DNA of 64,000 nucleotides from Brachyspira aalborgi (GTDB lineage Bacteria; Spirochaetota; Brachyspiria; Brachyspirales; Brachyspiraceae): NCBI RefSeq assembly GCF_008016455.1, contig NZ_SAXU01000001.1, positions 1,364,001 to 1,428,000 of the forward strand, read 5' to 3'. Shown piece by piece: positions 18,331 to 28,800 of this stretch (position 1 is its first letter; each line of letters starts with the position of its first letter). The notes under the pieces were generated by a model. It saw only the letters and a program-made list of their open reading frames with translations, ran no database searches and was not told where the DNA came from. The position numbers and the translations under genes were made by a program.

Positions 18331-19803
18331 ATGGGAAACCCGAGAGGATTTTTAGATTTTCAAAGAGTGGAATTAATAAAACTCGAACCAGAAGAGAGAA
18401 TAAAAAATTATAGAGAGTTTAGCGAATTGCCAAGCAAAAAAGAACAGGAAAGGCAGGGCGGAAGATGTATGAATTGCGGAGTGCCTTTTTGTCAAGTTGG
18501 AAAAATTGAACAGAAAAAAGAAATCGGTTGTCCGCTTAAAAACCTTATCCCAGAATGGAACGATTTAATATATAAAGGACTTTGGGAAGAAGCCTATAGA
18601 AGATTAAGCTTAACAAATCCGTTTCCAGAATTTACGGGAAGAGTTTGTCCAGCTCCTTGCGAAGATAGTTGCGTTTGCGCCATAAACGGAAAAAGCGTGA
18701 CGATAAAAAATAACGAACTTGCAATAATAGAAAACGCTTATAAAGAAAATTTGATAGAGCCTATAAAACCGTTAAAGAAAAAAAATAAAAAAGTGGCAAT
18801 TATAGGAAGCGGTCCTGCGGGGCTTTCATGCGCTTATAGTTTGAATATCGCAGGTTATGATGTAGAAGTTTTTGAAAGAAGCGACAGAGCGGGAGGACTT
18901 TTGATTTATGGAATTCCCGATATGAAGCTTGATAAAAATATTTTAAAAAGAACTTTAGACAATCTTGAAAAAAGCGGAATAAAATTTAACACTAATCAAA
19001 ATATTAACTCTAAAGCGAAAGCTCAAAAATTAGCCGAAAAATTTGACGCTATAGTTTTATCGACAGGAGCGAGCGAACCTAAAGATTTGAAAATCGAAGG
19101 AAGAGACTTAAAAGGCATAATGTTTGCAGTTGACTTTTTAACTAAAAATACAAAAAGTTTATTTGAAAAAGGTTGCGCAGATGAGATTGCAAAAGATAAA
19201 GATGTTTTGATTATAGGAAGCGGAGATACTAGCGTCGATTGCGCCGCCGTTGCCGTTCGTCAAGGAGCAAAAAGTATAACTCGTTTTGAGAGAAGCGCAA
19301 AAAGGTCTTTGACAAGATTAAAAAATAATCCTTGGCCTTTGAAAGCGGATATTTTTAAAACAGATTACGGTTTGGAAGAGGCGATTTTTAAATATGGAAA
19401 GGACCCGAGAGATTACGAAAAACTTACTAAAAAATTTATTGGAAAAAACGGAAAAGTCGAAGGCGTTATTGCAAGAGATTTAAAAAAAGTTATGGTTGAC
19501 GGAAAACTTATAAACGAAGAAATTAAAGGAAGCGATAAATTTTATAAAGCGGATTTAATTCTTTTGGCAATGGGTTTTGAAGGAAGCGAAAACAACTTAA
19601 AAGAAATTTTTGAAATAAAATTTGACGAAAAAAATAATATTAAGGATTCAAATTTTAGAGCGAAAGAGAAAATATTCGCCTGCGGAGACGCGAGAATCGG
19701 ACAAAGTTTAGTAGTTTGGGCTATTGAGGACGGGAAAAAATGCGCTGAAGCTGTTGATGAGGTTTTAAGTTTGAATAATAAAGTATTGAAAAATATTATA
19801 TAA
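18331..19803 (+). CDS. gltD: Glutamate synthase, small (beta) subunit
   Basis: GltD passes electrons from NAD(P)H via FAD and 4Fe-4S clusters to GltB. The N-terminal cluster cysteines are C46, C49, C54 and C67 (CMNCGVPFC, GCPL) and C106, C110, C114 (CPAPCEDSC). An FAD motif (AIIGSGPAGLSCAYSL) and an NAD(P) motif (VLIIGSGDTSVDCAAVA) follow, and the protein ends with the ACGDARIGQSLVVWAI block. Its 490 residues are typical. The start lies 10 bases after the DUF262 stop, and the AAGGAGTG ribosome site overlaps the end of that gene, so translation now depends on the inserted gene's transcript. Confidence 0.97.
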   Translation: MGNPRGFLDFQRVELIKLEPEERIKNYREFSELPSKKEQERQGGRCMNCGVPFCQVGKIEQKKEIGCPLKNLIPEWNDLIYKGLWEEAYRRLSLTNPFPEFTGRVCPAPCEDSCVCAINGKSVTIKNNELAIIENAYKENLIEPIKPLKKKNKKVAIIGSGPAGLSCAYSLNIAGYDVEVFERSDRAGGLLIYGIPDMKLDKNILKRTLDNLEKSGIKFNTNQNINSKAKAQKLAEKFDAIVLSTGASEPKDLKIEGRDLKGIMFAVDFLTKNTKSLFEKGCADEIAKDKDVLIIGSGDTSVDCAAVAVRQGAKSITRFERSAKRSLTRLKNNPWPLKADIFKTDYGLEEAIFKYGKDPRDYEKLTKKFIGKNGKVEGVIARDLKKVMVDGKLINEEIKGSDKFYKADLILLAMGFEGSENNLKEIFEIKFDEKNNIKDSNFRAKEKIFACGDARIGQSLVVWAIEDGKKCAEAVDEVLSLNNKVLKNII

Positions 19804-19878
19804 AATGATATAATTTATAAATTAATTAAAACATAATTTTTTAATGAAAAATTTTATAAAAATTAAGGAATACAAATT

Positions 19879-20202
19879 ATGAACGCATTGGTAACTTTGG
19901 GAATAGTAATTTATTCTATAGTATGCATACTACTTATTTTATTAATCATAATACAAGGCGGAAAAGCTGAAGGATTATTTTCAAGCGCTCAAGCTAATGT
20001 ATTGGGAAGCCAAAGAGGAGACGCTTTAACTAAAGCTACAAGAGTTTTAGCGGCTGTTTTTATACTTGGAGCTTTATTTATATCTATGGCAATAAGCGCT
20101 CAAAAAACGGCTTTTGAAAATGTATCTAAAACTACTAATACAACGCCTTTAACCGCTCCAGAAGAAAATTTGGAAAATACTAACGATACGACTTCAAATT
20201 AA
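19879..20202 (+). CDS. secG: Protein translocase subunit SecG
   Basis: SecG is the small accessory subunit of the SecYEG channel. The 107 residues contain two membrane helices (about 4-24 and 52-72) around the conserved loop GLFSSAQANVLGSQRG, followed by a polar, Thr/Asn-rich C-terminal tail typical of SecG. It has an AAGGAA site and lies 75 bases after gltD, facing a convergent gene. Confidence 0.9.
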   Translation: MNALVTLGIVIYSIVCILLILLIIIQGGKAEGLFSSAQANVLGSQRGDALTKATRVLAAVFILGALFISMAISAQKTAFENVSKTTNTTPLTAPEENLENTNDTTSN

Positions 20203-20274
20203 ATTTAAGTTTCAATTAAAATAGATTGTTTCGAGTATTGTATATTTAAAAAAATAGTTTTGTAAAAATAAAAA

Positions 20275-20835
20275 TTATTTCTTTAATTTGCTTATATTTA
20301 TATTATTCGTAAAAATTAAATTGTCATCCAAATTTAAAACAATTTCAAGTTTATTTGCATTATTCCAATGATTTTTATCAAATTGAATTTTAAAACCTAT
20401 TCTCTGCTCGTTTGGAAAAGAAATATTATAAAAATTATTGTTTCCGTTAAATACTAATTTTTTATTTTTATATAATGAAAACAAAACTTTTAAATTATAT
20501 ATCTTATTATCGTTTGTATAATTTATGTTTTTTAATTCTATAGTTGGAACTACAGCATTGCCATAAAAATCTAAATTATTTATTTTAATTTCTATAGGAT
20601 TATTTCCTCTTCTTAAAGAAGCGAAAAAAGGAATATTATCTAATAAGCCCCATTTCATCATAAAAAATATTATTACAAAAAAAGTGAGAAACGCTCCGTA
20701 TAAAAACATAAATCTTCTTTTAGCAAAAGGGCTAACTTTCACTTTTGGAATAGGTTTATAAACTCTATGCTCTCTTTTATCTTTATTATAGAATTCTAAT
20801 TCGGGTCTTTTAGGGTCGTAAACTTCTCTTGGCAA
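20275..20835 (-). CDS. Membrane-anchored protein of unknown function
   Basis: A 186-residue protein with a basic, proline-containing cytoplasmic N-terminus (MPREVYDPKRPELEF, then KPIPKVKVSPFAKRR), one membrane segment (about 44-62) and an exported domain with beta-rich character (NNLDFYGNAVVPTIELKN). I do not recognise the family. The start codon lies 3 bases after the nnr stop, so it is the second gene of an operon with nnr. Confidence 0.75.
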   Translation of the reverse strand: MPREVYDPKRPELEFYNKDKREHRVYKPIPKVKVSPFAKRRFMFLYGAFLTFFVIIFFMMKWGLLDNIPFFASLRRGNNPIEIKINNLDFYGNAVVPTIELKNINYTNDNKIYNLKVLFSLYKNKKLVFNGNNNFYNISFPNEQRIGFKIQFDKNHWNNANKLEIVLNLDDNLIFTNNINISKLKK

Positions 20836-20837
20836 TT

Positions 20838-22394
20838 TTAAATCCTTTTTAATATTTTGCTTGCGTATAAAGTTAAATCTTTTGGCTGAATAGAATCGTT
20901 TCCAAATATTTTTGCAGCTTTATTAAAAGCTTTCGACTGAATCATAAGAGATAATTTTGCAGATTCTACAATATTTAATTTTCTTGCAAGAAAAGAGCCT
21001 ATAAATCCCGCTAAAATATCTCCCATTCCCGCTTTTCCCATAGAAACCGTTGGATTATAATTTATATATATATCGTTATCTTTCATAAAAAAACTAACGG
21101 CGTCTTTTAATATAATAGACGCTTTTGTTTTTTCTCTGAATATCGATAAATAATTATAAGGATTTTTCAAAGCTTCAATATGATTTATACCCGTTAATTT
21201 TTCAAATTCGTATATATGAGGCGTGAGTATAAAATTTTCTTGCAATTCTTCCAAAGTATTTTGAAACATTAAATATAAAGCATCCGCGTCAATAACTGTA
21301 GGAATATTAATCTGTTTTAATATAGAGTTTATAAAAACTTCTGTAGACATATCTCTTCCTATTCCCGAACCTATTACACAAGCATCGCTTTTATTTATAT
21401 CGTTTGCTATAATAGTATCGTTTTCGGTAAAATATTTTTGATTATCTTCGCCTACTCCTATAATAACAACTTCGGGCATTTGAGGAATAATTATATTTTT
21501 GACAATTTCGGCAATTCCTTTTGGAACATATAACCTTATAAATCCAACTCCGCTTCTATAAGCCGCATTAACGGATAAAACTGCAGCGCCTATATAATCC
21601 GAACTGCCCGCAACTATTGCAAGATTTCCCTGTTCTCTTTTGCTAAAAAAAGCGTTTCTTTTTATTTTTATTTCTTCTCTTAATTTTTTATCGTTATAAT
21701 TTATTAATAAAGCTTTATATTCAGAGTTATCGAGTATTTCTTTTGGAAATATAGATTTTATAATAAATAATTTTCCAATATATTCTCTTGTTTCGTATAA
21801 AAAGAATATATCTTTCGCGAAACATATAGTATAAGTTTCATGAGCCTTAAAGCATGTATTTATATTTTCAAAATCGTTTATTTTAGAAGATAATCCCGAA
21901 GGAATATCAATTGCTATTCTTATAATATTTAAAGAGTTCAATTTATCTATTAATAATTTTTCTATTCCGTCTAAAGCCCTATTTCCTCCCGTGCCAAATA
22001 AAGAATCTACGGCAATATCTCCTTCTTCAATATTTTCTAATATTTCAAATACTTTCTCTTCGCTTCCCAAATAAACAATATCAATTCCCATATTTTTTAA
22101 AATATTAAAATTAATATATGTATCTTTATTTACTCTGTCAATATTTCCCGTTAAATAAACTTTTACATTATAGCCGTTTTTTATTAAATATCTCGCTATT
22201 GCAAGTCCGTCTCCGCCGTTTCCTCCGACTGACGAAAATATATGAACGCGTTTATTATACAAGGCTTTTCTATGTCTTTTAATAAGAAAATAAAATATTT
22301 CGCTTGCGACATGCTCCATAAGAAGAATCGAAGGAATTTTTTCAGTTGTTTTTTTATCGATATTTATTAATTCCTCTACGGTTACGACTTTCAT
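20838..22394 (-). CDS. nnr: Bifunctional NAD(P)H-hydrate epimerase / ADP-dependent dehydratase
   Basis: This enzyme repairs hydrated NADH/NADPH. The N-terminal YjeF_N epimerase domain (about 1-215) has SSVGGNGGDGLAIARYL and the AVDSLFGTG block. The C-terminal ribokinase-like dehydratase (about 235-518) has LAIVAGSSDYIGAAVLS, FILTPHIYEFEKLTG and the catalytic GMGDILAGFIGSFLA. The fused 518-residue arrangement is the common bacterial form. It is transcribed after the tandem HU-like membrane protein, with a 19-base gap. Confidence 0.95.
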   Translation of the reverse strand: MKVVTVEELINIDKKTTEKIPSILLMEHVASEIFYFLIKRHRKALYNKRVHIFSSVGGNGGDGLAIARYLIKNGYNVKVYLTGNIDRVNKDTYINFNILKNMGIDIVYLGSEEKVFEILENIEEGDIAVDSLFGTGGNRALDGIEKLLIDKLNSLNIIRIAIDIPSGLSSKINDFENINTCFKAHETYTICFAKDIFFLYETREYIGKLFIIKSIFPKEILDNSEYKALLINYNDKKLREEIKIKRNAFFSKREQGNLAIVAGSSDYIGAAVLSVNAAYRSGVGFIRLYVPKGIAEIVKNIIIPQMPEVVIIGVGEDNQKYFTENDTIIANDINKSDACVIGSGIGRDMSTEVFINSILKQINIPTVIDADALYLMFQNTLEELQENFILTPHIYEFEKLTGINHIEALKNPYNYLSIFREKTKASIILKDAVSFFMKDNDIYINYNPTVSMGKAGMGDILAGFIGSFLARKLNIVESAKLSLMIQSKAFNKAAKIFGNDSIQPKDLTLYASKILKRI

Positions 22395-22413
22395 ATATAA
22401 TCCTAATATTTTA

Positions 22414-24162
22414 TTATTTTACAACCGCCATAAAAGACGAAATTATACTTCCGTTTAATTTATTATATTTTGAAATTTGAGAATATAAATTTACTATTCT
22501 GCCATTTTGAGCCAATATATTTGAATAAACTCCGCTCGGTATAAGAGGCGCATTAGTAGTAAATACATTTTTATCGTAATAATAAGATAATTTTAAAGAC
22601 CATAATGCATGCCCGTTCTTTTTGGCGCTAATAAAATTCGGATATAATATTATAAACGATTTTGATAAAGTATTATAAAAATATTTAATATCTTCTATGC
22701 TATTAGTATTATTTTTTGGCGATATCATACTTTCTGGAAGTTTTTTATAACTAATAGAACTTCCCTTTTTAATAACGGCGTCTACTTTATATTTTTGATT
22801 ATTATAAGCGTATATTAAAGGCCAGTATGTGACATCGTTATATAATTCTTTTGATAAATCCCAATAATACATATTTGAAGCTAATTTATAAGAAAATAAA
22901 TCTTTTGAATCTATATAACTAAAATATTCGTTGACTATATTATATAAATTTTTATCGTCTATATTATAAGTTAATCCTTCGTTAAAATTAGGATAATTTA
23001 TAAAAGATATTACTACAAATGCTACAACGACTATAAACGCTGCAGCGATTAAAATTGGGTAAGGATTTGTATTTTTCTTTTTTCTTATAGTTATTCTATC
23101 TCTAGTTATTTTATTGTTAGTTATTTTTTTATCTATTTTTTCTACTTCATTTATACTGCTTATTTTATTTACGACTCTTTGAGTATTTCTATTTTCAAAA
23201 AACTCTTTCTCAAAATGATTTATATCTTGAGATTCTTGCTCTTTATATTCTTTAATTGATTTGTATTTTTCTTCTTTATTTTTCAAACTATTTTTATTAG
23301 AATATAATTCGTCTAATTCTTTAGATATATTATCTATAATTTTATCTATATTAAATCTCTTATCTACAAAATATAATAATACTTCGTCCGCTTCAAATTT
23401 TATATGTCCATCGCTATAAAAGAAAGTTCCGAAATATTCTATATATACTCTCTCTCCGTTGTCAACAATATGCCTTATAGATTCTAATATAGTTTCGTAA
23501 ACTTGTATTTTTCTATCGTTATTTGAAATATCTTTTATAGATTCGTCAAAAGCTATATCATGACTTCTGAAAATTAATTTGCAATTATTAACGAATATAT
23601 AACCTATATCATATATATAAAATACATTGTCGTTTATAATTGAAAGAATAATATTTTTAAATAATTCGTTTACCAAAGATATAACTTCAAATTTGCTTTT
23701 CTTAAATCTGCTTGATAATCTTCTTGTTAAAGCGGTGGAAGTTATTTTATTTAATTTATCGTTTTGCTCTTCGACTAAATAGCTTAAATTATCCGAACAT
23801 TCAAAATTAATATATCCGTCTTTATAATAGAAAGTTCCAAAATCTTCTATATATATTATTTCCGCATTGTCTATAATATGTCTCATAGTTTCAAATACGG
23901 CTTCATAATAAGATTTTTGTCCGTAATATTTGCCGACTATATTTTCTAAAGAAACATCGAATGCGATATCGGCGTTTCTAAAAATAACATTGGAGTTTTT
24001 ATCCGAATAAATATATCCCAAGTCGTATATATAAAATACTTTTCCATCGACAATAAATTGGGCTATTCTTGAAAATATATATTTTATAGAATCGTTAATT
24101 TCTTCTTCCGATTTTCTAAATCTGTTTGATAATCTATCTATCAAAGTATTATTGCTAAACAT
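22414..24162 (-). CDS. Tandem HU-like domains with a single membrane anchor
   Basis: This 582-residue protein starts with an internal duplication. Residues 7-70 (LIDRLSNRFRKSEEEINDSI ... IYDLGYIY) and 146-206 (LTRRLSSRFKKSKFEVISLV ... IYDIGYIF) match. Each is followed by a shorter half (84-130 and 221-268) with ETMRHIIDNAEIIYIEDFGTF and ESIRHIVDNGERVYIEYFGTF. The pattern of helices then I-x-D-x-G-x-F resembles HU/IHF or HU-CCDC81-like folds, but the DNA-gripping arm is not evident. A charged linker (280-362) leads to a membrane helix (about 368-389) and an extracytoplasmic domain (390-582). Similar HU-plus-membrane architectures are known in Bacteroidetes. Whether this one binds DNA or peptidoglycan-associated partners is not clear. 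Confidence 0.7.
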   Translation of the reverse strand: MFSNNTLIDRLSNRFRKSEEEINDSIKYIFSRIAQFIVDGKVFYIYDLGYIYSDKNSNVIFRNADIAFDVSLENIVGKYYGQKSYYEAVFETMRHIIDNAEIIYIEDFGTFYYKDGYINFECSDNLSYLVEEQNDKLNKITSTALTRRLSSRFKKSKFEVISLVNELFKNIILSIINDNVFYIYDIGYIFVNNCKLIFRSHDIAFDESIKDISNNDRKIQVYETILESIRHIVDNGERVYIEYFGTFFYSDGHIKFEADEVLLYFVDKRFNIDKIIDNISKELDELYSNKNSLKNKEEKYKSIKEYKEQESQDINHFEKEFFENRNTQRVVNKISSINEVEKIDKKITNNKITRDRITIRKKKNTNPYPILIAAAFIVVVAFVVISFINYPNFNEGLTYNIDDKNLYNIVNEYFSYIDSKDLFSYKLASNMYYWDLSKELYNDVTYWPLIYAYNNQKYKVDAVIKKGSSISYKKLPESMISPKNNTNSIEDIKYFYNTLSKSFIILYPNFISAKKNGHALWSLKLSYYYDKNVFTTNAPLIPSGVYSNILAQNGRIVNLYSQISKYNKLNGSIISSFMAVVK

Positions 24163-24200
24163 CGCTACCCCTTAACTTTTAGAATAAGATTTGATATAAT

Positions 24201-24229
24201 AAAAACCTAATCTTTAGAATTAGGTTTTT
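24201..24229 (-). terminator. Rho-independent terminator of trxA
   Basis: A perfect 11-base inverted repeat (AAAAACCTAAT / ATTAGGTTTTT) with a 7-base loop lies just beyond the trxA stop and ends in T on the trxA strand. It separates trxA from the HU-like gene, which must have its own promoter in the short gap. Confidence 0.85.
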
Positions 24230-24239
24230 ATCTTTAAAC

Positions 24240-24557
24240 TTATAGATATTCTTTTAGCCATTCTTTTAATTGGCTTTCATTTTTCATGCCTTCGGCTCTT
24301 TTCAAAACTTCTCCTTTCTTAAAAACTATCAATGTAGGAATCGATTGAACTCCGTATTTGGCTGCAATCTCTTCGGCTTCGTCTACATTAACCGCTCCGA
24401 AATTCATTTTGCTAGAATATTCGTCAGCAACCTTATGCAATACAGGAGTTTGCATTTTACAAGGTCCGCACCATTCTGCAAAAAAGTCTATTAAAGTAGC
24501 CCTATCTTCAGACACTGTAGAGTCAAAAGTTTCGGCATTTAATTGTGATACTGACAT
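24240..24557 (-). CDS. trxA: Thioredoxin
   Basis: A general cytoplasmic disulfide reductase of 105 residues. The active site is WCGPCK with Cys30 and Cys33; GVQSIPTLIVFKKGE holds the cis-proline. Length and motifs are canonical, with no signal peptide. It is a single-gene unit closed by its own terminator, with a GGGG ribosome site 8 bases before the ATG. Confidence 0.97.
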   Translation of the reverse strand: MSVSQLNAETFDSTVSEDRATLIDFFAEWCGPCKMQTPVLHKVADEYSSKMNFGAVNVDEAEEIAAKYGVQSIPTLIVFKKGEVLKRAEGMKNESQLKEWLKEYL

Positions 24558-24586
24558 ATTGTTATCCCCATTTTATAATTTCTTAT

Positions 24587-24614
24587 AGTCTAACTTTTTT
24601 TAAATAAAAGTCAA
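24587..24614 (-). promoter_or_regulatory. Possible trxA promoter
   Basis: On the minus strand TTGACT (24609-24614) and TAGACT (24587-24592) are spaced by 16 bases, placing the start about 20-25 bases before the trxA ATG. The rest of the 24558-24928 gap is almost pure A/T and holds no gene I can support. Confidence 0.45.
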
Positions 24615-24844
24615 TAGATTTTAACCGAATTTATGATTAATTTTTTTATTTTTAATCTATAAAATTATGCATAATTAAATATAAATTTTTATCTAAAATC
24701 ATATATTTTAAATAATTTTTTATTATTTTTAATTAATAAAAGCGAATAAATAATTTAATTTTTAATTAATTAAATTTAATAAAAATAAAGTATTATAAAT
24801 AAAATATTAATAATATAAAACTACTTGTTTATAGTTAATTAATA

Positions 24845-24873
24845 TTGACTATTATAAGTTTTTAATATATTCT
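24845..24873 (+). promoter_or_regulatory. Possible promoter of the sigma factor gene
   Basis: TTGACT (24845-24850) and TATTCT (24868-24873) are spaced by 17 bases and lie about 55 bases before the ATG at 24929. Confidence 0.45.
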
Positions 24874-24928
24874 TAAAATGAAAACCTTATTTTAAAAAGG
24901 ATTTAAGACATAGTCTTTAAAATATTTT

Positions 24929-25735
24929 ATGAATAAAAAAAATAAATTGCCAGAAATTAACGAAGAAAATGAAAAAGAATATTGGGCGGAATATCAAAAA
25001 ACTTTATCGCCTCAAATAAGAGAAGCTATCGTTAAAAAATATGCTGGTTTGGTAAGATACGCCGCTAATAGAATAAAAATTAGTTTTAAAAATACAAGAG
25101 ATATAGAATTTTGCGATTTGGAAGGATACGGTTCTATCGGACTTTTAGAGGCTATAGAAAGATATAATCCGAGTAAAAATATAAAATTTAAATCGTTCGC
25201 TCTTTGGAGAATACATGGCTCTATAATAGACGCTCTTAGAGATTTAGATATTTTGCCGCGCTCTATTCGTCAAAAATTAAAGAAAATAGATAAAGCGAGA
25301 GAGATACTTGAAAGCAGAATAAAGGGAGATGTTAAGCCTGAAGAAATAGCGAATATGATGGGAATTCCTATAGACGAATATAACGAGCTTATGAGATATA
25401 ATATAGATTTTGCCGTTACTTCTTTAAGCGAAATTTGGTATCTTGGAGACGATTCGGATGAATTATCTATTATAGACACTTTAAAATCAAGCGATAGAAC
25501 AAATCCCGAATATATGGCTGAAAGACAAGCCGTTCAAAAAGAAATAGTAAAAGCGATAAAAAAACTTCCCGCAAAAGAACAGGAAATATTAATATTATAT
25601 TATTATGAAAGACTTACTTTAAAAGAAATAGGAAAAGTATTGGAAATATCGGAAAGTAGAGTATCGCAAATCCACACTAAAGCAATACAAGATTTAAGAT
25701 ATAGTCTTTCTGAAATAAAAAAATCTTTATTATAA
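24929..25735 (+). CDS. RNA polymerase sigma factor, FliA/WhiG type (sigma-28)
   Basis: This alternative sigma factor would direct polymerase to motility or stage-specific promoters. The 268 residues hold region 2 (VRYAANRIKISFKN ... DLEGYGSIGLLEAIERYNP ... FKSFALWRIHGSIIDALRDLD), region 3 (RQKLKKIDKAREILES ... EEIANMMGIPIDEY) and the region 4 helix-turn-helix (EQEILILYYYERLTLKEIGKVLEISESRVSQIHTKA, quoted here in part as LTLKEIGKVLEIS). The size and the LPRSIR block fit the FliA/WhiG group used for flagellar class III genes in spirochaetes. The gene stands alone and no anti-sigma gene is adjacent. Confidence 0.9.
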   Translation: MNKKNKLPEINEENEKEYWAEYQKTLSPQIREAIVKKYAGLVRYAANRIKISFKNTRDIEFCDLEGYGSIGLLEAIERYNPSKNIKFKSFALWRIHGSIIDALRDLDILPRSIRQKLKKIDKAREILESRIKGDVKPEEIANMMGIPIDEYNELMRYNIDFAVTSLSEIWYLGDDSDELSIIDTLKSSDRTNPEYMAERQAVQKEIVKAIKKLPAKEQEILILYYYERLTLKEIGKVLEISESRVSQIHTKAIQDLRYSLSEIKKSLL

Positions 25736-25789
25736 AATATTTATTAAACTACTATTTTGTTAAATTAAAAAATTAAGCTTAAAAATATT

Positions 25790-25818
25790 TTGACAATTCA
25801 AATTAATTAACATAATAT
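25790..25818 (+). promoter_or_regulatory. Promoter of the RND transporter gene
   Basis: TTGACA (25790-25795) and TAATAT (25813-25818) are spaced by 17 bases, about 55 bases upstream of the ATG at 25873. Confidence 0.6.
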
Positions 25819-25872
25819 ATTTAAAACTTAATTTATATTTATTCGTCTAAAATATAACGAGGTTTAAATTAA

Positions 25873-28800
25873 ATGAAATCTTTTATAGGTTTGGTTGTAA
25901 AAAGACCAATAACCGTGATTATGATAATAATATCCGTTTTGATATTAGGATTGATAAGTTTGTCGCGTCTTTCGATTGATTCTATGCCGAATATGCAAAT
26001 GCCTTATATAAGCGTTCACACGAGATATAGAAACGCGGGACCAGAAGAGATAGAAAAATCGATTACAAAAATTGTTGAAGGAGCTATTGCAACCGTTAAT
26101 AATATAAAAAATATAACATCATACTCGAGAGAAAATTCTTCCGATGTAATGGTTGAATTTAATTGGGGAGTTAATTTAAGAGAAGCAAGCGAAGATATAA
26201 GAGAGGCTTTGGAGAGAATATACGATTTGCTTCCCGATAATGCAGATAAACCGAATATAAGAAAATTTGCAACTGACGACACTTCATTAATGGAGGTTGC
26301 AATTTACGGTTTGGAAGATAAAGCTACTTTATATACAATCGCCGAAAATCAAATCGCTCCTAAAATAAAACAAGCTAAAGGCGTAGCTCAAGCCGAAACG
26401 AGAGGAGGATTGAAAAGACAAATTAAAATAGATGTTAATTTGAATAGATTAAAAGCCTATAATATAAATATAAATCAAATATCCGAAGCTCTTTCAAGAG
26501 ATAATAATAATTTAGTAGGCGGACAGGCAAATCATGGTTTTTATAAATATACAATAAGAACTATGGGCGAGATAGAAAGCATAGACGATATAAAGAATAT
26601 TGCAGTCGACTTAAAAACGAATACTTATGGAGCTAAAGCGATAGTAAAAATAAAAGATTTAGCTGAAGTTTACGAAGGATACGACAACGAAGTTCATATA
26701 GTAAAAATAAACGGAGAAGAATCGGTTTCAATAGCGGTAAATAAAGAATCGGGAGCGAATACGGTTGAAGTTGCAAAAAATGTTAAAAGAAAATTAGAAG
26801 AATATAATTTTCCCGAAGGCGTCAATTACGAGATAATGTTTAATAACGCAGACGGAATAAACGATGCCATTAAAGGAGTTTTAACAACGGCTTGGCAAGG
26901 CGGATTATTTGCGATTATAATTCTTATGATTTATATGTGGAATTTAAGAAGCGTTTCGGTAATTGCTATTTCTATTCCTCTGTCTATAATAATAACTTTT
27001 ACTTTAATGTATTTTATGAATATCACTTTAAATGTTATCTCTCTTTCGGGGCTTGTTTTGGGAATTGGAATGATGGTAGATAATTCTATTGTCGTTTTGG
27101 AAAATATATTTTATTACAGGAACGAAGGTTATGGAAAATATTCAAGCGCGATAAACGGAGCTTATAAAGTATCTCTTGCAATAAGCGCGTCAACTTTTAC
27201 TACAATAGCCGTATTTATGCCGTTTTTATATATTGAAGGAATGACAAGTCAAATGTTTAGAGATTTATGCATTACGGTTGCAATATCAATGATAGCTTCT
27301 TTACTTGTCGCATTAACTATAGTTCCAATGTTTGGGGCGAGATTGGTAAGCGCTAAAAAATCAAAAATATTTTCTAAATTTGAAATTATAACTAATAAAT
27401 ATATTCATTCAAATATAAGCGGTATTTATAATAAAATATTAATGTTTTCGATAAAAAATAAAAAAACAATATTGATTCCTTCAATTATATTTTCAATAAT
27501 AATTTTAGCTTTAGGATTAAAATTTATAGGCAAAGAAGGATTTCCAAGAACTGACGAAGGACAATTTATGATTATGGTTACAATGCCTATTGGAACGAAA
27601 AGCGAACAAACGGCGTCTTTTGTTTCTCTTATGGAAAAAGATATTAAAGAAATAATTAAAAACGATTTAAAAAGATTTCAATCGAGAATAAGAACGGGAA
27701 GCGAATCGAGTTGGGCAAATATAAGAGTTGAACTTAAAAGCAAGAAAAATAGAAAAATAAAAAATATAAACGAATATATAGAAATTATAAGAGATAAACT
27801 TCGCGTATATCCATGCACGATAAATATATGGTCTTTAGATTCTATGCGTGGAGATAGAAACAGAGGAGAATTTTTAAGAATAGAATTATTGACGGACGAT
27901 TTGATTAAAGCTAAAGAGCTTGGAAATAGAGTAGTAAACGCGATTTCAAATATAAGCGGAATACAATATGTTTGGCTTCAAGAAGACGAATCAAATAGAG
28001 AATTGCAAATTTTTGTTAATAGAGATATTGCCGCAAAAATGGGGCTTAAAGTAAACGATATTGCAAAAATAATAAATACGAGTTTCGCAGGATACAAGGC
28101 TACTACTATAACGCCAAAAAATTCCGATTGGAATGATATTGATGTAACAGTTCAACTTGAGAATTCGGATAAAGTGACGATTGAAGATATTAAAAAAATA
28201 AGCGTTCCCGTAAAAGAAGTTTTAATTCCATTATCTTCTATAGCCGATATAGTGAAGAGCTACGGTCCAAATATGATATACAGAAAAGACAGAAAGAGAG
28301 TGACAACGGTTTATGCAAATATTTCAGAAAAACCTTTAAACGAAGTTATGGCGGAAATTAAATATAAAATGAATAATCAAATATTTATTCCCGCTGGAAT
28401 ATCTATAAATTACGCGGGAGATTTTGAGGATATGAAAGAGGCTTTTAATCAACTTATTTTAGCTTTAATTTTAGCTTTAGTTTTGGTTTATTCGATTATG
28501 GCGAGTCAATTTGAATCTTTTATAGCGCCTTTAATTATAGCTTTAGCCGTTCCTTTTGGACTTGCTGGTTCGTTAATTGCTTTATTTATATCGAAAACTA
28601 CTTTAAGCGCATATAGCGCGATTGGATGCGTAGTTTTAGTAGGAATAGTAGTAAATAACGGAATCGTTTTAATCGATTATATGAATCAACTTATGAGAGA
28701 AAAAAATATAAACGGAGATGAAGCGGCTTTAGAATCTGGCAATAGAAGATTAAGACCTATTCTTATGACTACATTAACTACAATACTTGGAATACTTCCA

